DNA of 64,000 nt from assembly GCA_964541155.1 (NCBI GenBank), contig CAZIPC010000004.1:222630-286629 (forward strand), given 5' to 3'. The translations under genes and the position numbers were made by a program. Positions 6,417 through 14,397 of this stretch are shown one piece after another (position 1 is the stretch's first letter; each line of letters begins with the position of its first letter). Source of the DNA: UBA4416 sp964541155. GTDB lineage: Bacteria > Bacteroidota > Bacteroidia > B-17B0 > Aurantibacillaceae. The notes beneath the pieces are model-generated. The model ran no database searches. It had not been told where the DNA came from and saw only the letters and a program-made list of their open reading frames with translations.

Positions 6417-7235
6417 TTATTTGTAGTTAATTGGATATTTAAGAAGTAACTGTTTTACTTTTTCTTCACATTTAGATGAATTGTTGTATTTATATGTGTT
6501 TTCATTTTCATCAAATAAATTACCAGTTAACTTAATGCCACCTAAGTAAAATTTTTGAGTTAGTACAATTCCCCAAGTAACAGCATTAAAGTATAAATTG
6601 TTTTGAAATAAGGCATATATGGTATAAGCAGTACCAGTATTTAATAGTAATGATGTAATTCCTTTTTGAGGTTTGTTTAGTGCTAACATTCCACTGCCAG
6701 GAATAATAGCTGAAAAAACTTGATACATTGATTTCCCTTTTTTTTGATATTCAATAGATGATTGATAGCATTTTAAATTAAAAAATAAACTATCCAAAAT
6801 TTGGTTTTCATTTAGAAATGAATTTAATTTTTCGCTATCAATATTCATTAAAATAAGTGCTTTAAAAAATTGTGATACTGTTGATGTATCATAATGATTA
6901 ATGGATTGGTAATTTTCAAAATAATGATATGCCCTGTGGTATCTTTTACTTAATAAATTAAGTAAAGCGGCATTCCATAAATAATCTTTTATTTGATTAC
7001 TATCAGTAATTAAGTTCCAATGTAATCTGTCCATTTCAAGTAACAAAAGACTATCATTATAATGATGGTGTAAGTATACCTGAGTTTTCTTAAGTATTAA
7101 TGTTGCTTTAAGTGTATCGTTAGAAGCTGTATAAATTTTTTTTTCTATATCCAGTAATACCGAATCGGTATTTAACTGAGCCACACAATTAATACAAATA
7201 AACAGGATTATTGATATGATAATATTTTTCTGCAT
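6417..7235 (-). CDS. Exported protein with C-terminal membrane-associated SAIxPGxG segment
   Basis: 272 residues: a signal peptide (MQKNIIISIILFICINCVAQ), a helical middle that could hold weak TPR-like repeats, then SAIIPGSGMLALNKPQKG followed by hydrophobic stretches and LGGIKLTGNLFDENEN. The C-terminal region corresponds to SAIVPGLGKLYGQRPN in the neighbouring protein, so the two are distant paralogues in this part. Third gene of the operon, overlapping the second by 47 bases; the overlap is accepted because the signal peptide needs this start. The role is unknown. Linkage to a YidD-like gene hints at envelope protein biogenesis. Confidence 0.72.
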   Translation of the reverse strand: MQKNIIISIILFICINCVAQLNTDSVLLDIEKKIYTASNDTLKATLILKKTQVYLHHHYNDSLLLLEMDRLHWNLITDSNQIKDYLWNAALLNLLSKRYHRAYHYFENYQSINHYDTSTVSQFFKALILMNIDSEKLNSFLNENQILDSLFFNLKCYQSSIEYQKKGKSMYQVFSAIIPGSGMLALNKPQKGITSLLLNTGTAYTIYALFQNNLYFNAVTWGIVLTQKFYLGGIKLTGNLFDENENTYKYNNSSKCEEKVKQLLLKYPINYK

Positions 7236-7983
7236 CTATTAGTAATTGTCTTTTTCGTTGTTTTTTTAAAGAAATTAAATCATGATAACTCCCGTAAATG
7301 TTGCTTACATAAAAAAAGCTAAAAAAGGATATTGTAAAAATTGAAAATCCATTTTTAAATCCATTTTTTTTAATGCTTTCAAAAGCTTGATATGCATTAA
7401 GGCTTTGACTAAAAAAAGTAACTAATGCTGAATTTGGTCTTTGTCCATATAATTTACCCAATCCTGGTACAATTGCTGATAAACATGCTGCAACAGTTGG
7501 ATTTTTTTTCTGTAATTTGTTGTATCTTAAGATTTGATTATTGAATTTACGATTGATAAATGGAATAGTTTTAATGTTGTTACTATTATTGATTTCACTA
7601 TAAAAACTAACAATAGTAGAGTTTAGAGTATTGTTAGTGTCTGTATTAAATTTTGTAAACCATAAATTTTGATAGTGAGTTGAAGAATGTTTTAAATAGT
7701 AGTAATCTGCAAAAATTAAGGCACTAGAATCTTTATTAAAAAGGCGATTTGAAAGGCTATAATATTTAAAAAATAATGAATCGTTTTGTTGCTCAAGAAA
7801 TAATTTGGCATATAAATAATTTACAGAATCTATACTTGTTCCCTTTTTTTCTAAAGTATTTATATAATAACGTTGCTCATTAATTAATTTATTTTTGTGT
7901 AAATGAATAACAAAAGAGTAGTCAATTTGTGAAATACAATTTGAAAAATAAATTAATACAAATAATAAACTGATGCATTTCAT
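7189..7983 (-). CDS. Exported protein with C-terminal membrane-associated SAIxPGxG segment
   Basis: 264 residues, signal peptide MKCISLLFVLIYFSNCISQ, helical middle, then SAIVPGLGKLYGQRPNSA and two hydrophobic segments around LVTFFSQSLNAYQAF and FSIFTISFFSFFYVSNIYGS, ending in a basic tail. The proline/glycine motif before paired hydrophobic helices occurs in small membrane proteins common in Bacteroidota, but I cannot name the family with certainty. Its start codon overlaps the stop of the YidD-like gene by one base (TAATG), so the two are translationally coupled. The functional link is inference. Confidence 0.72.
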   Translation of the reverse strand: MKCISLLFVLIYFSNCISQIDYSFVIHLHKNKLINEQRYYINTLEKKGTSIDSVNYLYAKLFLEQQNDSLFFKYYSLSNRLFNKDSSALIFADYYYLKHSSTHYQNLWFTKFNTDTNNTLNSTIVSFYSEINNSNNIKTIPFINRKFNNQILRYNKLQKKNPTVAACLSAIVPGLGKLYGQRPNSALVTFFSQSLNAYQAFESIKKNGFKNGFSIFTISFFSFFYVSNIYGSYHDLISLKKQRKRQLLIDAEKYYHINNPVYLY

Positions 7984-8414
7984 TATTCTATTGAATTATT
8001 AATTTTTCCATCCTTGTTAATTTTATAGCCAGGATAATCATCTAAAACATTATTCATGCAGTTCCCTAGTTGGTTTAGCCCACTTAATACGCCAAATAAT
8101 AACCCTTTAGTTTTTATTTCATTTTTCATATTTTCAGAGCAACTTATTTGATACTGGCAACTAGCTTGTATTTGTTCGGACGCTACATTTTGATATAAAT
8201 AGAGAAGGCTAGAAGAGATGTAGTTTAAAGGATTAATTTTATTTAAAACAGTACTTGATTTAGTTTTTAAAAAAGTGCGTTTTTGTTTACGGGGTAATTC
8301 AAAATCATTAAACATATTATGTAATAAATTTGAATTTAATATGTAGTTAGATTGAGCTGTTGAGACACTATAAATGAAAGTAATAAAAACAATAAGAGTA
8401 ATTTTGTTTTTCAT
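7983..8414 (-). CDS. YidD-like protein with a signal peptide
   Basis: 143 residues. After a Sec signal peptide (cut near STAQ) the mature part contains LYQNVASEQIQASCQYQISC and SENMKNEIKTKGLLFG, ending with NQLGNC. This follows the YidD family layout: a CxFxPTCS-like block, a helix, hG, then a basic helix ending in Cys. In proteobacteria YidD is a small cytoplasmic-side helper of the YidC insertase. Here the signal peptide would put the domain outside the inner membrane, an unusual arrangement. First gene of a three-gene operon with 7189-7983 and 6417-7235. The match is by eye and the sequence is diverged. Confidence 0.7.
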   Translation of the reverse strand: MKNKITLIVFITFIYSVSTAQSNYILNSNLLHNMFNDFELPRKQKRTFLKTKSSTVLNKINPLNYISSSLLYLYQNVASEQIQASCQYQISCSENMKNEIKTKGLLFGVLSGLNQLGNCMNNVLDDYPGYKINKDGKINNSIE

Positions 8415-8537
8415 TTAAATGGAATTAAAGAACATAAAACTAAGATAAAAATTACGACTTTGGTTAATTATTTTTATTAAAAAACAACTTTTCTCAATTA
8501 TTTTCATGTTAAAATTATTAAAAAATAGTATATATTT

Positions 8538-10181
8538 ATGTTTTTAAAAATTAAATCAATGTATCGTTTTTTAGCAGCATTTTTATTAATAATGTCATTT
8601 TGTACAATTCATGCACAAGATATTATTTACTTTGATAAAAAAGGTAAGGTTACATCTCAAGAAGAGGCATATTATTATCGAAAAAAACAAGATGGTAATT
8701 CTTATAAATCTATTTATGTAAATGGGGGAACTACTTATTTTGAAGGAAATATCACTCAGGCTAGCAATACGGATGAAAATCTAAATAAGTATACTGGTAA
8801 GTGTAAGTGGTATTACAAAAATGGGAATTTAAAAACTAGCAAAACATACAATGAAATAGGCCTGGAGAATGGAGAAGCCACTTTATACTATGAAACAGGA
8901 AAGGTATGGAAAGAATTAGAGTATGTAAACGGAGTTATTAAAGGAAACAAGTATATTGAATATTCTGAAGACGGAAGAGTAAATCGAATTTTTGAAGATA
9001 ATTTTAGTAATAATTCAAATGATTGGGATTTGTATTCTAGTGATAAAAGTTCGGCAAAAATTAATAAAGGGGTTTTAGAACTCGAATCATTTACAAAGAC
9101 TGGTACGTCAAGATATATAAGTATTGCAGGAAATAGCGAGGATGTTACCATTGAAGCAAGCTTTAATTTAGAGAAAATTCAAAATGATGAGAAAACTGGA
9201 CTAATATTTGGATTTAAAGATTGGGATAATTATTGTTATTTTTTAATTACAAATTCTGGCATGTACATAGGTTCTGTGTATGAGGGAATTCATAATGATA
9301 AAGTAGAAGGGATGTATGCTTCATCTTTGCAAAAGACTAAGAAAAATTCAATAAAAGTGATTACAAGTGATGATAAAATTATTTTTTCAATAAACGGTGA
9401 AATTCAATACACATGCGCTAGATTTCCTTTCGTAGGATCTAACGTTGGATTTGCAGTTTCAGGAAAAAGTATGGTAACAATTGATGATTTTATTTGCAAG
9501 GAAATTAATTATAAAAATACTAGTGTATCTGTTTCCAAATCTGATTTTGAAGTAAAGGCAACTGGTTCTGGTATTTTGATTTCAGAAAATGGATATTTGA
9601 TTACTAATGAGCATGTGATTAATGGTGCTAATAAAATTCAGGTAGAAATGACTAGTGAAGGTGTTTCAAAAATATATTCTGCAATTGTTGTTCAAAAAGA
9701 TGTAGATAATGATTTGGCTATTTTAAAAATTAATGACGATTCATTTAAACCACTTGATAAATTAAAATATGCGTTTAAAGAAAGTGGTGCAATAGAAGTA
9801 GGTTCTTCTGCTTTTACTATTGGTTTTCCTCTAGCTTTATCTGGAATGGGAAAAGAAGCTAAGTATACAGATGGAAAGGTAAGTTCAAAAACAGGTTATA
9901 ATGGGGCCTTAAATTCTTTTCAAACCTCTATCCCTGTACAGCCAGGAAATAGTGGAGGCCCTGTGTTTAACGATAAAGGAGAGTTAATAGGATTAATTAA
10001 CGCATCAGTAAGGGAAGCAGATAATGTTTCTTATGCAATTAAATTAAATTATATTAAAAATTTAATTGAAACGGTTGGAGAAACTACAAAACTGCCAGAT
10101 AATAAATTAATTCAAACATTAACTTTAGAAGAAAAGATAAAAATTTTAACTAACTACGTGACGCTTATTAAAATAAAATAA
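8538..10181 (+). CDS. Secreted trypsin-like (S1C) serine protease with MORN-like and lectin-like N-terminal regions
   Basis: 547 residues. A signal peptide ends near IHAQ. Residues about 20-150 hold toxin_YwqK/MORN-like repeats (GKCKWYYKNGNLKTSKTYN, NGEATLYYETGKVWKELEY). Residues about 155-320 look like a jelly-roll (concanavalin-like or DUF1080-like) domain beginning EDNFSNNSNDWDLYSS. The C-terminal protease has all three catalytic residues: His in TNEHVI (about 356), Asp in DNDLAILK (about 388) and Ser in QPGNSGGPV (about 470). No PDZ domain follows, unlike DegP/HtrA. First gene of an operon with the two genes downstream (15- and 34-base gaps). The substrate is unknown. Confidence 0.85.
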   Translation: MFLKIKSMYRFLAAFLLIMSFCTIHAQDIIYFDKKGKVTSQEEAYYYRKKQDGNSYKSIYVNGGTTYFEGNITQASNTDENLNKYTGKCKWYYKNGNLKTSKTYNEIGLENGEATLYYETGKVWKELEYVNGVIKGNKYIEYSEDGRVNRIFEDNFSNNSNDWDLYSSDKSSAKINKGVLELESFTKTGTSRYISIAGNSEDVTIEASFNLEKIQNDEKTGLIFGFKDWDNYCYFLITNSGMYIGSVYEGIHNDKVEGMYASSLQKTKKNSIKVITSDDKIIFSINGEIQYTCARFPFVGSNVGFAVSGKSMVTIDDFICKEINYKNTSVSVSKSDFEVKATGSGILISENGYLITNEHVINGANKIQVEMTSEGVSKIYSAIVVQKDVDNDLAILKINDDSFKPLDKLKYAFKESGAIEVGSSAFTIGFPLALSGMGKEAKYTDGKVSSKTGYNGALNSFQTSIPVQPGNSGGPVFNDKGELIGLINASVREADNVSYAIKLNYIKNLIETVGETTKLPDNKLIQTLTLEEKIKILTNYVTLIKIK

Positions 10182-10195
10182 TCCTTTAATTAAAT

Positions 10196-11020
10196 ATGAA
10201 ATTAAAAGTTAAATACAATTTTTTACTGCTTGTTATCTTTTTAATAAGTCACACCTATATTGCTCAAACTGTTTTGCCACAAAATGAGTTAGATTTACAA
10301 TATACCCCAAAAGGTTCTGGCCCATTAAGTTCAACCTCTAAAAGTAGCTCGTCTAGTTCAGGTTCTTACAGTGGAGAATATCCTAAAAATATTGTAAAAA
10401 TTACACCAACTTTAATGCCTCGAAGTATAGTTGCTTTTCATTATGAAAGAAATTTTCACCAAAACTTTTCTCTTCAAGGTGGTATAGGATTTAATTTTAA
10501 CAAAGATCGATTATTTTCATCCATTGGTTCAAATTTGATTTTAAGTGAAGATAATAACGTTGCTAATGAATTATCATCTAGTGAAGTTTTACCATCGTGT
10601 GTTCACGATGGAATCTCTCCTTATTTTTATTTTGCTCCAAAATTTATGTATGAAAGTTATTTTTTTGATGGAATGGGATTTGTGGAATTTGCATTTATGA
10701 ATTATGCCAATAAATTAAATTATGTTATGCCATCTACTTATTCTTCATCATCAACCATATTAGTAGGAAGTTCTCATTTAAAATACAACTTTAATATTTT
10801 TGCATTAAAATATGGATATCAGGTTAATACAGAGGGAAAAGTTCCAACAACTCACGAGTTTTATTTTACAATGGGATACCGCATGACAACTTATAATCCT
10901 GTAACGTATAATTACAATAATCAATTAGGATACCAATCTGAAATTGCAGTATTAAAAACTAAAGTTTCTCAACCATCTTTTATATTTGGTATTGGATATA
11001 CTTTCGGAATTGGTTTCTAA
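10196..11020 (+). CDS. Exported outer-membrane beta-barrel-like protein
   Basis: 274 residues with a signal peptide ending near YIAQ, a Ser-rich linker (about residues 42-58), and repeated amphipathic strands such as RSIVAFHYERNFHQNFSLQ and a final FIFGIGYTFGIGF. The Gly/aromatic strand ends and terminal Phe are typical of outer-membrane barrels. No specific family recognised. It lies 14 bases after the protease gene, so cotranscription is likely. Confidence 0.7.
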   Translation: MKLKVKYNFLLLVIFLISHTYIAQTVLPQNELDLQYTPKGSGPLSSTSKSSSSSSGSYSGEYPKNIVKITPTLMPRSIVAFHYERNFHQNFSLQGGIGFNFNKDRLFSSIGSNLILSEDNNVANELSSSEVLPSCVHDGISPYFYFAPKFMYESYFFDGMGFVEFAFMNYANKLNYVMPSTYSSSSTILVGSSHLKYNFNIFALKYGYQVNTEGKVPTTHEFYFTMGYRMTTYNPVTYNYNNQLGYQSEIAVLKTKVSQPSFIFGIGYTFGIGF

Positions 11021-11054
11021 CAAATATAAATTAAAACTACAAAATAAAATAATT

Positions 11055-12800
11055 ATGAAAAAAACACTAACAGCATTTAGCATAGGTTTTATGTCGTTGT
11101 TTGTAAATGCACAAACAATAGATTTAAATTGGTCTGATAAACAAGTTTATGAAAATAAAAAAGATGGATTTTTTGATGAATTTATCGGAGGTAATTCTAA
11201 ATACATTTACGCTAAGTACAATAAAGCGGCTTGGAAACCAGCAAAAGCTAATTCTAAAATTAAATTAGTGGCTTATGATAAAAACACGATGGATCAGGTT
11301 GCTCAAGAAGCAATAATTGGTTATCGTGAAAATGAGGCTGATAAAGACTTGATGAAAGATTTAAAATATTTTGATCAAATTGTATTTGAAAATTCAGTTA
11401 ATATTTTTTGGATAAAAACAGAAAAAGGAAAGGCAGAGCTTTATGCACAAGTGTTTGATTCTAAATTAAATCAAAAAGTGAAGTTGAAAAAAATATATGA
11501 AGTAAAAGCTTCTGGTAAAAAAGGTAATCCTAATATGTTTGTTATTGGTAATAAAAAAGCAGGAGAACGATTAGTTATTGGAGCAGAATTACCAAGAGAT
11601 AAAAATGAAAATGTGAAATTTGAATACAAAATTTTAAAATCAGACTTAACATTTGATGCGGCAAATCAAGTGTCTTTGCCTTATTCTACGCCATCTGACA
11701 GATATTTATCTGCAAGTTATGAAATTGGCGATGATGGATTGTTGTATGTGAATACAAATATTAAGATGGATAAAGAAGAAAGAAAAGAGTTGGCTAGAAA
11801 TGAAATCGCTAACTATAATTTATTAACTATTGTTAATCCAGCTACTGGAAAGTTTACTAGTTATCCTTTAAAGTTTGATAATAAAAATTTATTTGATGTA
11901 GATTATATGGTTACTCCAACTAAAACAAAAATCTACGGAATGTATTGTGATTTAAAGAAAGATAGACAAGGCGTTGATTTACATGGCATTTTTTATGCAG
12001 AAATAGATAATAGCACAAATTCAATGACTTCGGCTAATTTTGTTGAATTTTCAAAAGCTACTTTAGATAAATTGTTTGCTAAAGACAAACAAGATAAAAA
12101 GAAGGCAGGAATTTTTAATAGCAAAAAAGCAAAAAAATCTAACGAAGAATCTTTAATGGGAGATTATGTTATTGAAAATATTCAGTCTATTGATAATAAT
12201 AGTGTTGTGTTATTCACTTCTCGTATGAGAAATTATTCTATTACTACTTGTGATGGAAAAGGTAATTGCACAACAAGATATTATTGTGAAAAAATAAATG
12301 TAACAGCTTTTAAAGTTGACAATACAGGTAATTTAGTATGGGCTACAAACTTAGATAGATCAAAAACATATGATGGATGGAATATTTATGACATTAGAGT
12401 AATGAATAAAGAAGATAAAATGTATGTAATTTATGGTTCTGCATTTAATGTAAATGAAAAAAAGAAAAGTAAAAAGAGTTCTAAATCTAAATCTCAACGT
12501 ACAGATAAGTTAGAGTACGCTGTGTTTGATTATAATACAGGTAATGTTAAAAGAGATGAGTATAGTGTAAATGCACCAAATGCTAAGAAAAAAGAAAAGA
12601 AATTTGTTTCTCCTTTAGGTATTGATGTGATTGATAATAGAATGTATATTAATTCTTCAAAAGTATCAATTAAACCATTGCATATATTATTTGGTTGTTT
12701 AGGGGCATTAGTATGTCCTCCTGTAATATATATACCATTTGTTAGTGGTGGTTCAAAAACAGGTACTGGTTATGTAGGGAATATTATTCCTTTAAAATAA
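11055..12800 (+). CDS. Exported protein of unknown function
   Basis: 581 residues, starting at the ATG that gives MKKTLTAFSIGFMSLFVNAQ, a clear signal peptide; the frame is open further upstream but overlaps the previous gene. The mature part is Lys-rich and beta-rich, with repeated strand-turn units such as NTGNLVWATNLDRS, suggesting a propeller-like or repeat fold. A C-terminal hydrophobic stretch around HILFGCLGALVCPPVIYIP could be a membrane anchor. No catalytic motif recognised. Last gene of the protease operon, followed by a strong terminator. Confidence 0.72.
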   Translation: MKKTLTAFSIGFMSLFVNAQTIDLNWSDKQVYENKKDGFFDEFIGGNSKYIYAKYNKAAWKPAKANSKIKLVAYDKNTMDQVAQEAIIGYRENEADKDLMKDLKYFDQIVFENSVNIFWIKTEKGKAELYAQVFDSKLNQKVKLKKIYEVKASGKKGNPNMFVIGNKKAGERLVIGAELPRDKNENVKFEYKILKSDLTFDAANQVSLPYSTPSDRYLSASYEIGDDGLLYVNTNIKMDKEERKELARNEIANYNLLTIVNPATGKFTSYPLKFDNKNLFDVDYMVTPTKTKIYGMYCDLKKDRQGVDLHGIFYAEIDNSTNSMTSANFVEFSKATLDKLFAKDKQDKKKAGIFNSKKAKKSNEESLMGDYVIENIQSIDNNSVVLFTSRMRNYSITTCDGKGNCTTRYYCEKINVTAFKVDNTGNLVWATNLDRSKTYDGWNIYDIRVMNKEDKMYVIYGSAFNVNEKKKSKKSSKSKSQRTDKLEYAVFDYNTGNVKRDEYSVNAPNAKKKEKKFVSPLGIDVIDNRMYINSSKVSIKPLHILFGCLGALVCPPVIYIPFVSGGSKTGTGYVGNIIPLK

Positions 12801-12820
12801 AAAAAGTTGTTATTAACAAT

Positions 12821-12850
12821 AAAAAAGACCATCATTGATGGTCTTTTTTA
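12821..12850. terminator. Bidirectional terminator
   Basis: Inverted repeat AAAAAAGACCATCA/TGATGGTCTTTTTT with T runs on both strands, placed between the convergent genes ending at 12800 and 12871. Confidence 0.9.
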
Positions 12851-12870
12851 TTGTTATAAAATGAAAAATA

Positions 12871-13713
12871 TTAACTATGATAGGTAATCAAACCATCTAT
12901 AGGCGATTTAATAATATTTCCAATTGAAAATCCTTTTTCATGAGCTGCTTCTTCTAATAAGTTTTTGTAGTAAAACCCAATAGAACCTACAGAATTAACA
13001 GGTTGTTTTATTGCATCCGTATATTTAGATACCTGAGCATCAAAAAAATCTAAAAAACAATGTTTAATTAAATTTTTTATATAACTATCATTATCATAAT
13101 TAGATAAAAATTTTACAGTGCTTGCTAAATATTTACTAGGCATTGGTTTTTTATAGACGTTTTCTAAAATAGTTTCTCTGTCATATCCAGCATTTTCAAA
13201 AGCTTTAGTTAAATGTAAAGGCAGTTTATTGTCAAAATAATGCTGAATAAAGGTTCTTCCAATAGTAGCACCACTACCATGATCACCAAATAAATATCCA
13301 ACAGAAGGAATATTTTCTATAACATCTTTTCCATCATATAAACAACTATTGCTACCTGTACCTAAAATACATGCAATCCCTTTTTCTTTACCACATAAAG
13401 CTCTTGCCGCAGCTAATAAATCATGATTAACTTCTGAGCTAATATTTCCAAATGCTAAGTATAATCCTTGTTTAACAACTTGAATTTTTTCAGGTGTAGA
13501 ACATCCAGCACCGTAAAATGATATGTGATTAATTGTATTTAATTGAGTTTGTAATACAGGAATTAAGTTTGTTTTAATTTCATTGTAAATATCTTCGCTA
13601 CTTTGAAAATATGGATTAAATCCAATGGTTTGAAATTGAATAATGATATTGTTTTTTTCAAGTAAAACCCAATCTGTTTTAGTAGATCCACTGTCTGCAA
13701 TTAAAATAGACAT
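12871..13713 (-). CDS. BadF/BcrA-type ATPase, probable N-acetylglucosamine kinase
   Basis: 280 residues of the ASKHA fold. MSILIADSGSTKTDWVLLE is the phosphate-1 loop, ACILGTGSNSCLYDGK the phosphate-2 loop, and GYLFGDHGSGATIGR the conserved block of GlcNAc-kinase-like members. These enzymes phosphorylate amino sugars taken from the cell wall or chitin. Its role beside murQ (39792-40601), which is far away here, could be cell-wall sugar recycling, but this is inference. BadF-family ATPases also act in unrelated reactions, so the substrate is not certain. Confidence 0.85.
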   Translation of the reverse strand: MSILIADSGSTKTDWVLLEKNNIIIQFQTIGFNPYFQSSEDIYNEIKTNLIPVLQTQLNTINHISFYGAGCSTPEKIQVVKQGLYLAFGNISSEVNHDLLAAARALCGKEKGIACILGTGSNSCLYDGKDVIENIPSVGYLFGDHGSGATIGRTFIQHYFDNKLPLHLTKAFENAGYDRETILENVYKKPMPSKYLASTVKFLSNYDNDSYIKNLIKHCFLDFFDAQVSKYTDAIKQPVNSVGSIGFYYKNLLEEAAHEKGFSIGNIIKSPIDGLITYHS

Positions 13714-13874
13714 AATTAGTAAAGAATTTAAATATTAATAAAGTATCAGATACCTCAAGTTTACAATTTTTTTTCTTTGTGATAAAGTTTTTTAAAGTGT
13801 TTTTTAATGAAATACCAATTTTTGGTTTAATAATAACATTACTTTTTTCATCAAATTGATCATTAAATAAACCC

Positions 13875-13882
13875 TATCTTTG
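13875..13882 (+). promoter_or_regulatory. Probable -7 element before the J-domain/KTSC gene
   Basis: TATCTTTG fits TAnnTTTG and ends 14 bases before the ATG at 13897, implying a very short leader. Confidence 0.5.
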
Positions 13883-13896
13883 CCAAAAAATAAAAC

Positions 13897-14346
13897 ATGC
13901 GAAAAATTATAGAGTATAGAAAGTTGTTAGGTGTAGATAAATCAGTATCGTTGAGCGAATTAAAAAGCGTATATCGTAATTTCATGAAAGAATATCATCC
14001 AGATAAAATACAAGATGATGAGGTTTTGAAATTAGAAGTAGAAGAGAAAAGCAAACAAATTATTGAGGCGTATCATTTTTTAGTAAGTATTGCTCCTGAA
14101 ACAATAGAATCCTCATTAGAAGAATATACAAAAACAACTACTAATTCGCCAATTAAAGATATATCGTATACCGGAAAACGCTTGCGGATAGATTTTCAAG
14201 ATGGAAGTGGATATGAATACTTTAGCGTTCCTGAAAACACTTATATTAAGCTTGTAAATGCTGATTCTCAAGGTAGATTTGCTCGCAGACATATTTACAC
14301 AACCTTTTTATACAGAAAAGTAAGTAATACTTCAATTGCGCTTTAA
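13897..14346 (+). CDS. J-domain/KTSC fusion protein
   Basis: 149 residues. The N-terminal 65 residues are a DnaJ-type J domain: EYRKLLGVDKSVSLSELKSV, then YRNFMKEYHPDKIQ with the HPD signature, then IIEAYHFLVS. The J domain stimulates the ATPase of Hsp70 (DnaK). Residues about 88-145 form a KTSC domain (ISYTGKRLRIDFQDGSGYEY, FSVPENTYIKLVNADSQG, HIYTTFLYRKV), a small fold found beside lysyl-tRNA synthetase in some proteins and often alone, with unclear function. The fusion suggests a co-chaperone that brings DnaK to a KTSC target. Single gene with a short leader. Confidence 0.88.
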   Translation: MRKIIEYRKLLGVDKSVSLSELKSVYRNFMKEYHPDKIQDDEVLKLEVEEKSKQIIEAYHFLVSIAPETIESSLEEYTKTTTNSPIKDISYTGKRLRIDFQDGSGYEYFSVPENTYIKLVNADSQGRFARRHIYTTFLYRKVSNTSIAL

Positions 14347-14397
14347 TGTTTTTAAACTGCCAATAATCATACAACATATTTAATAAACCTTATATCT

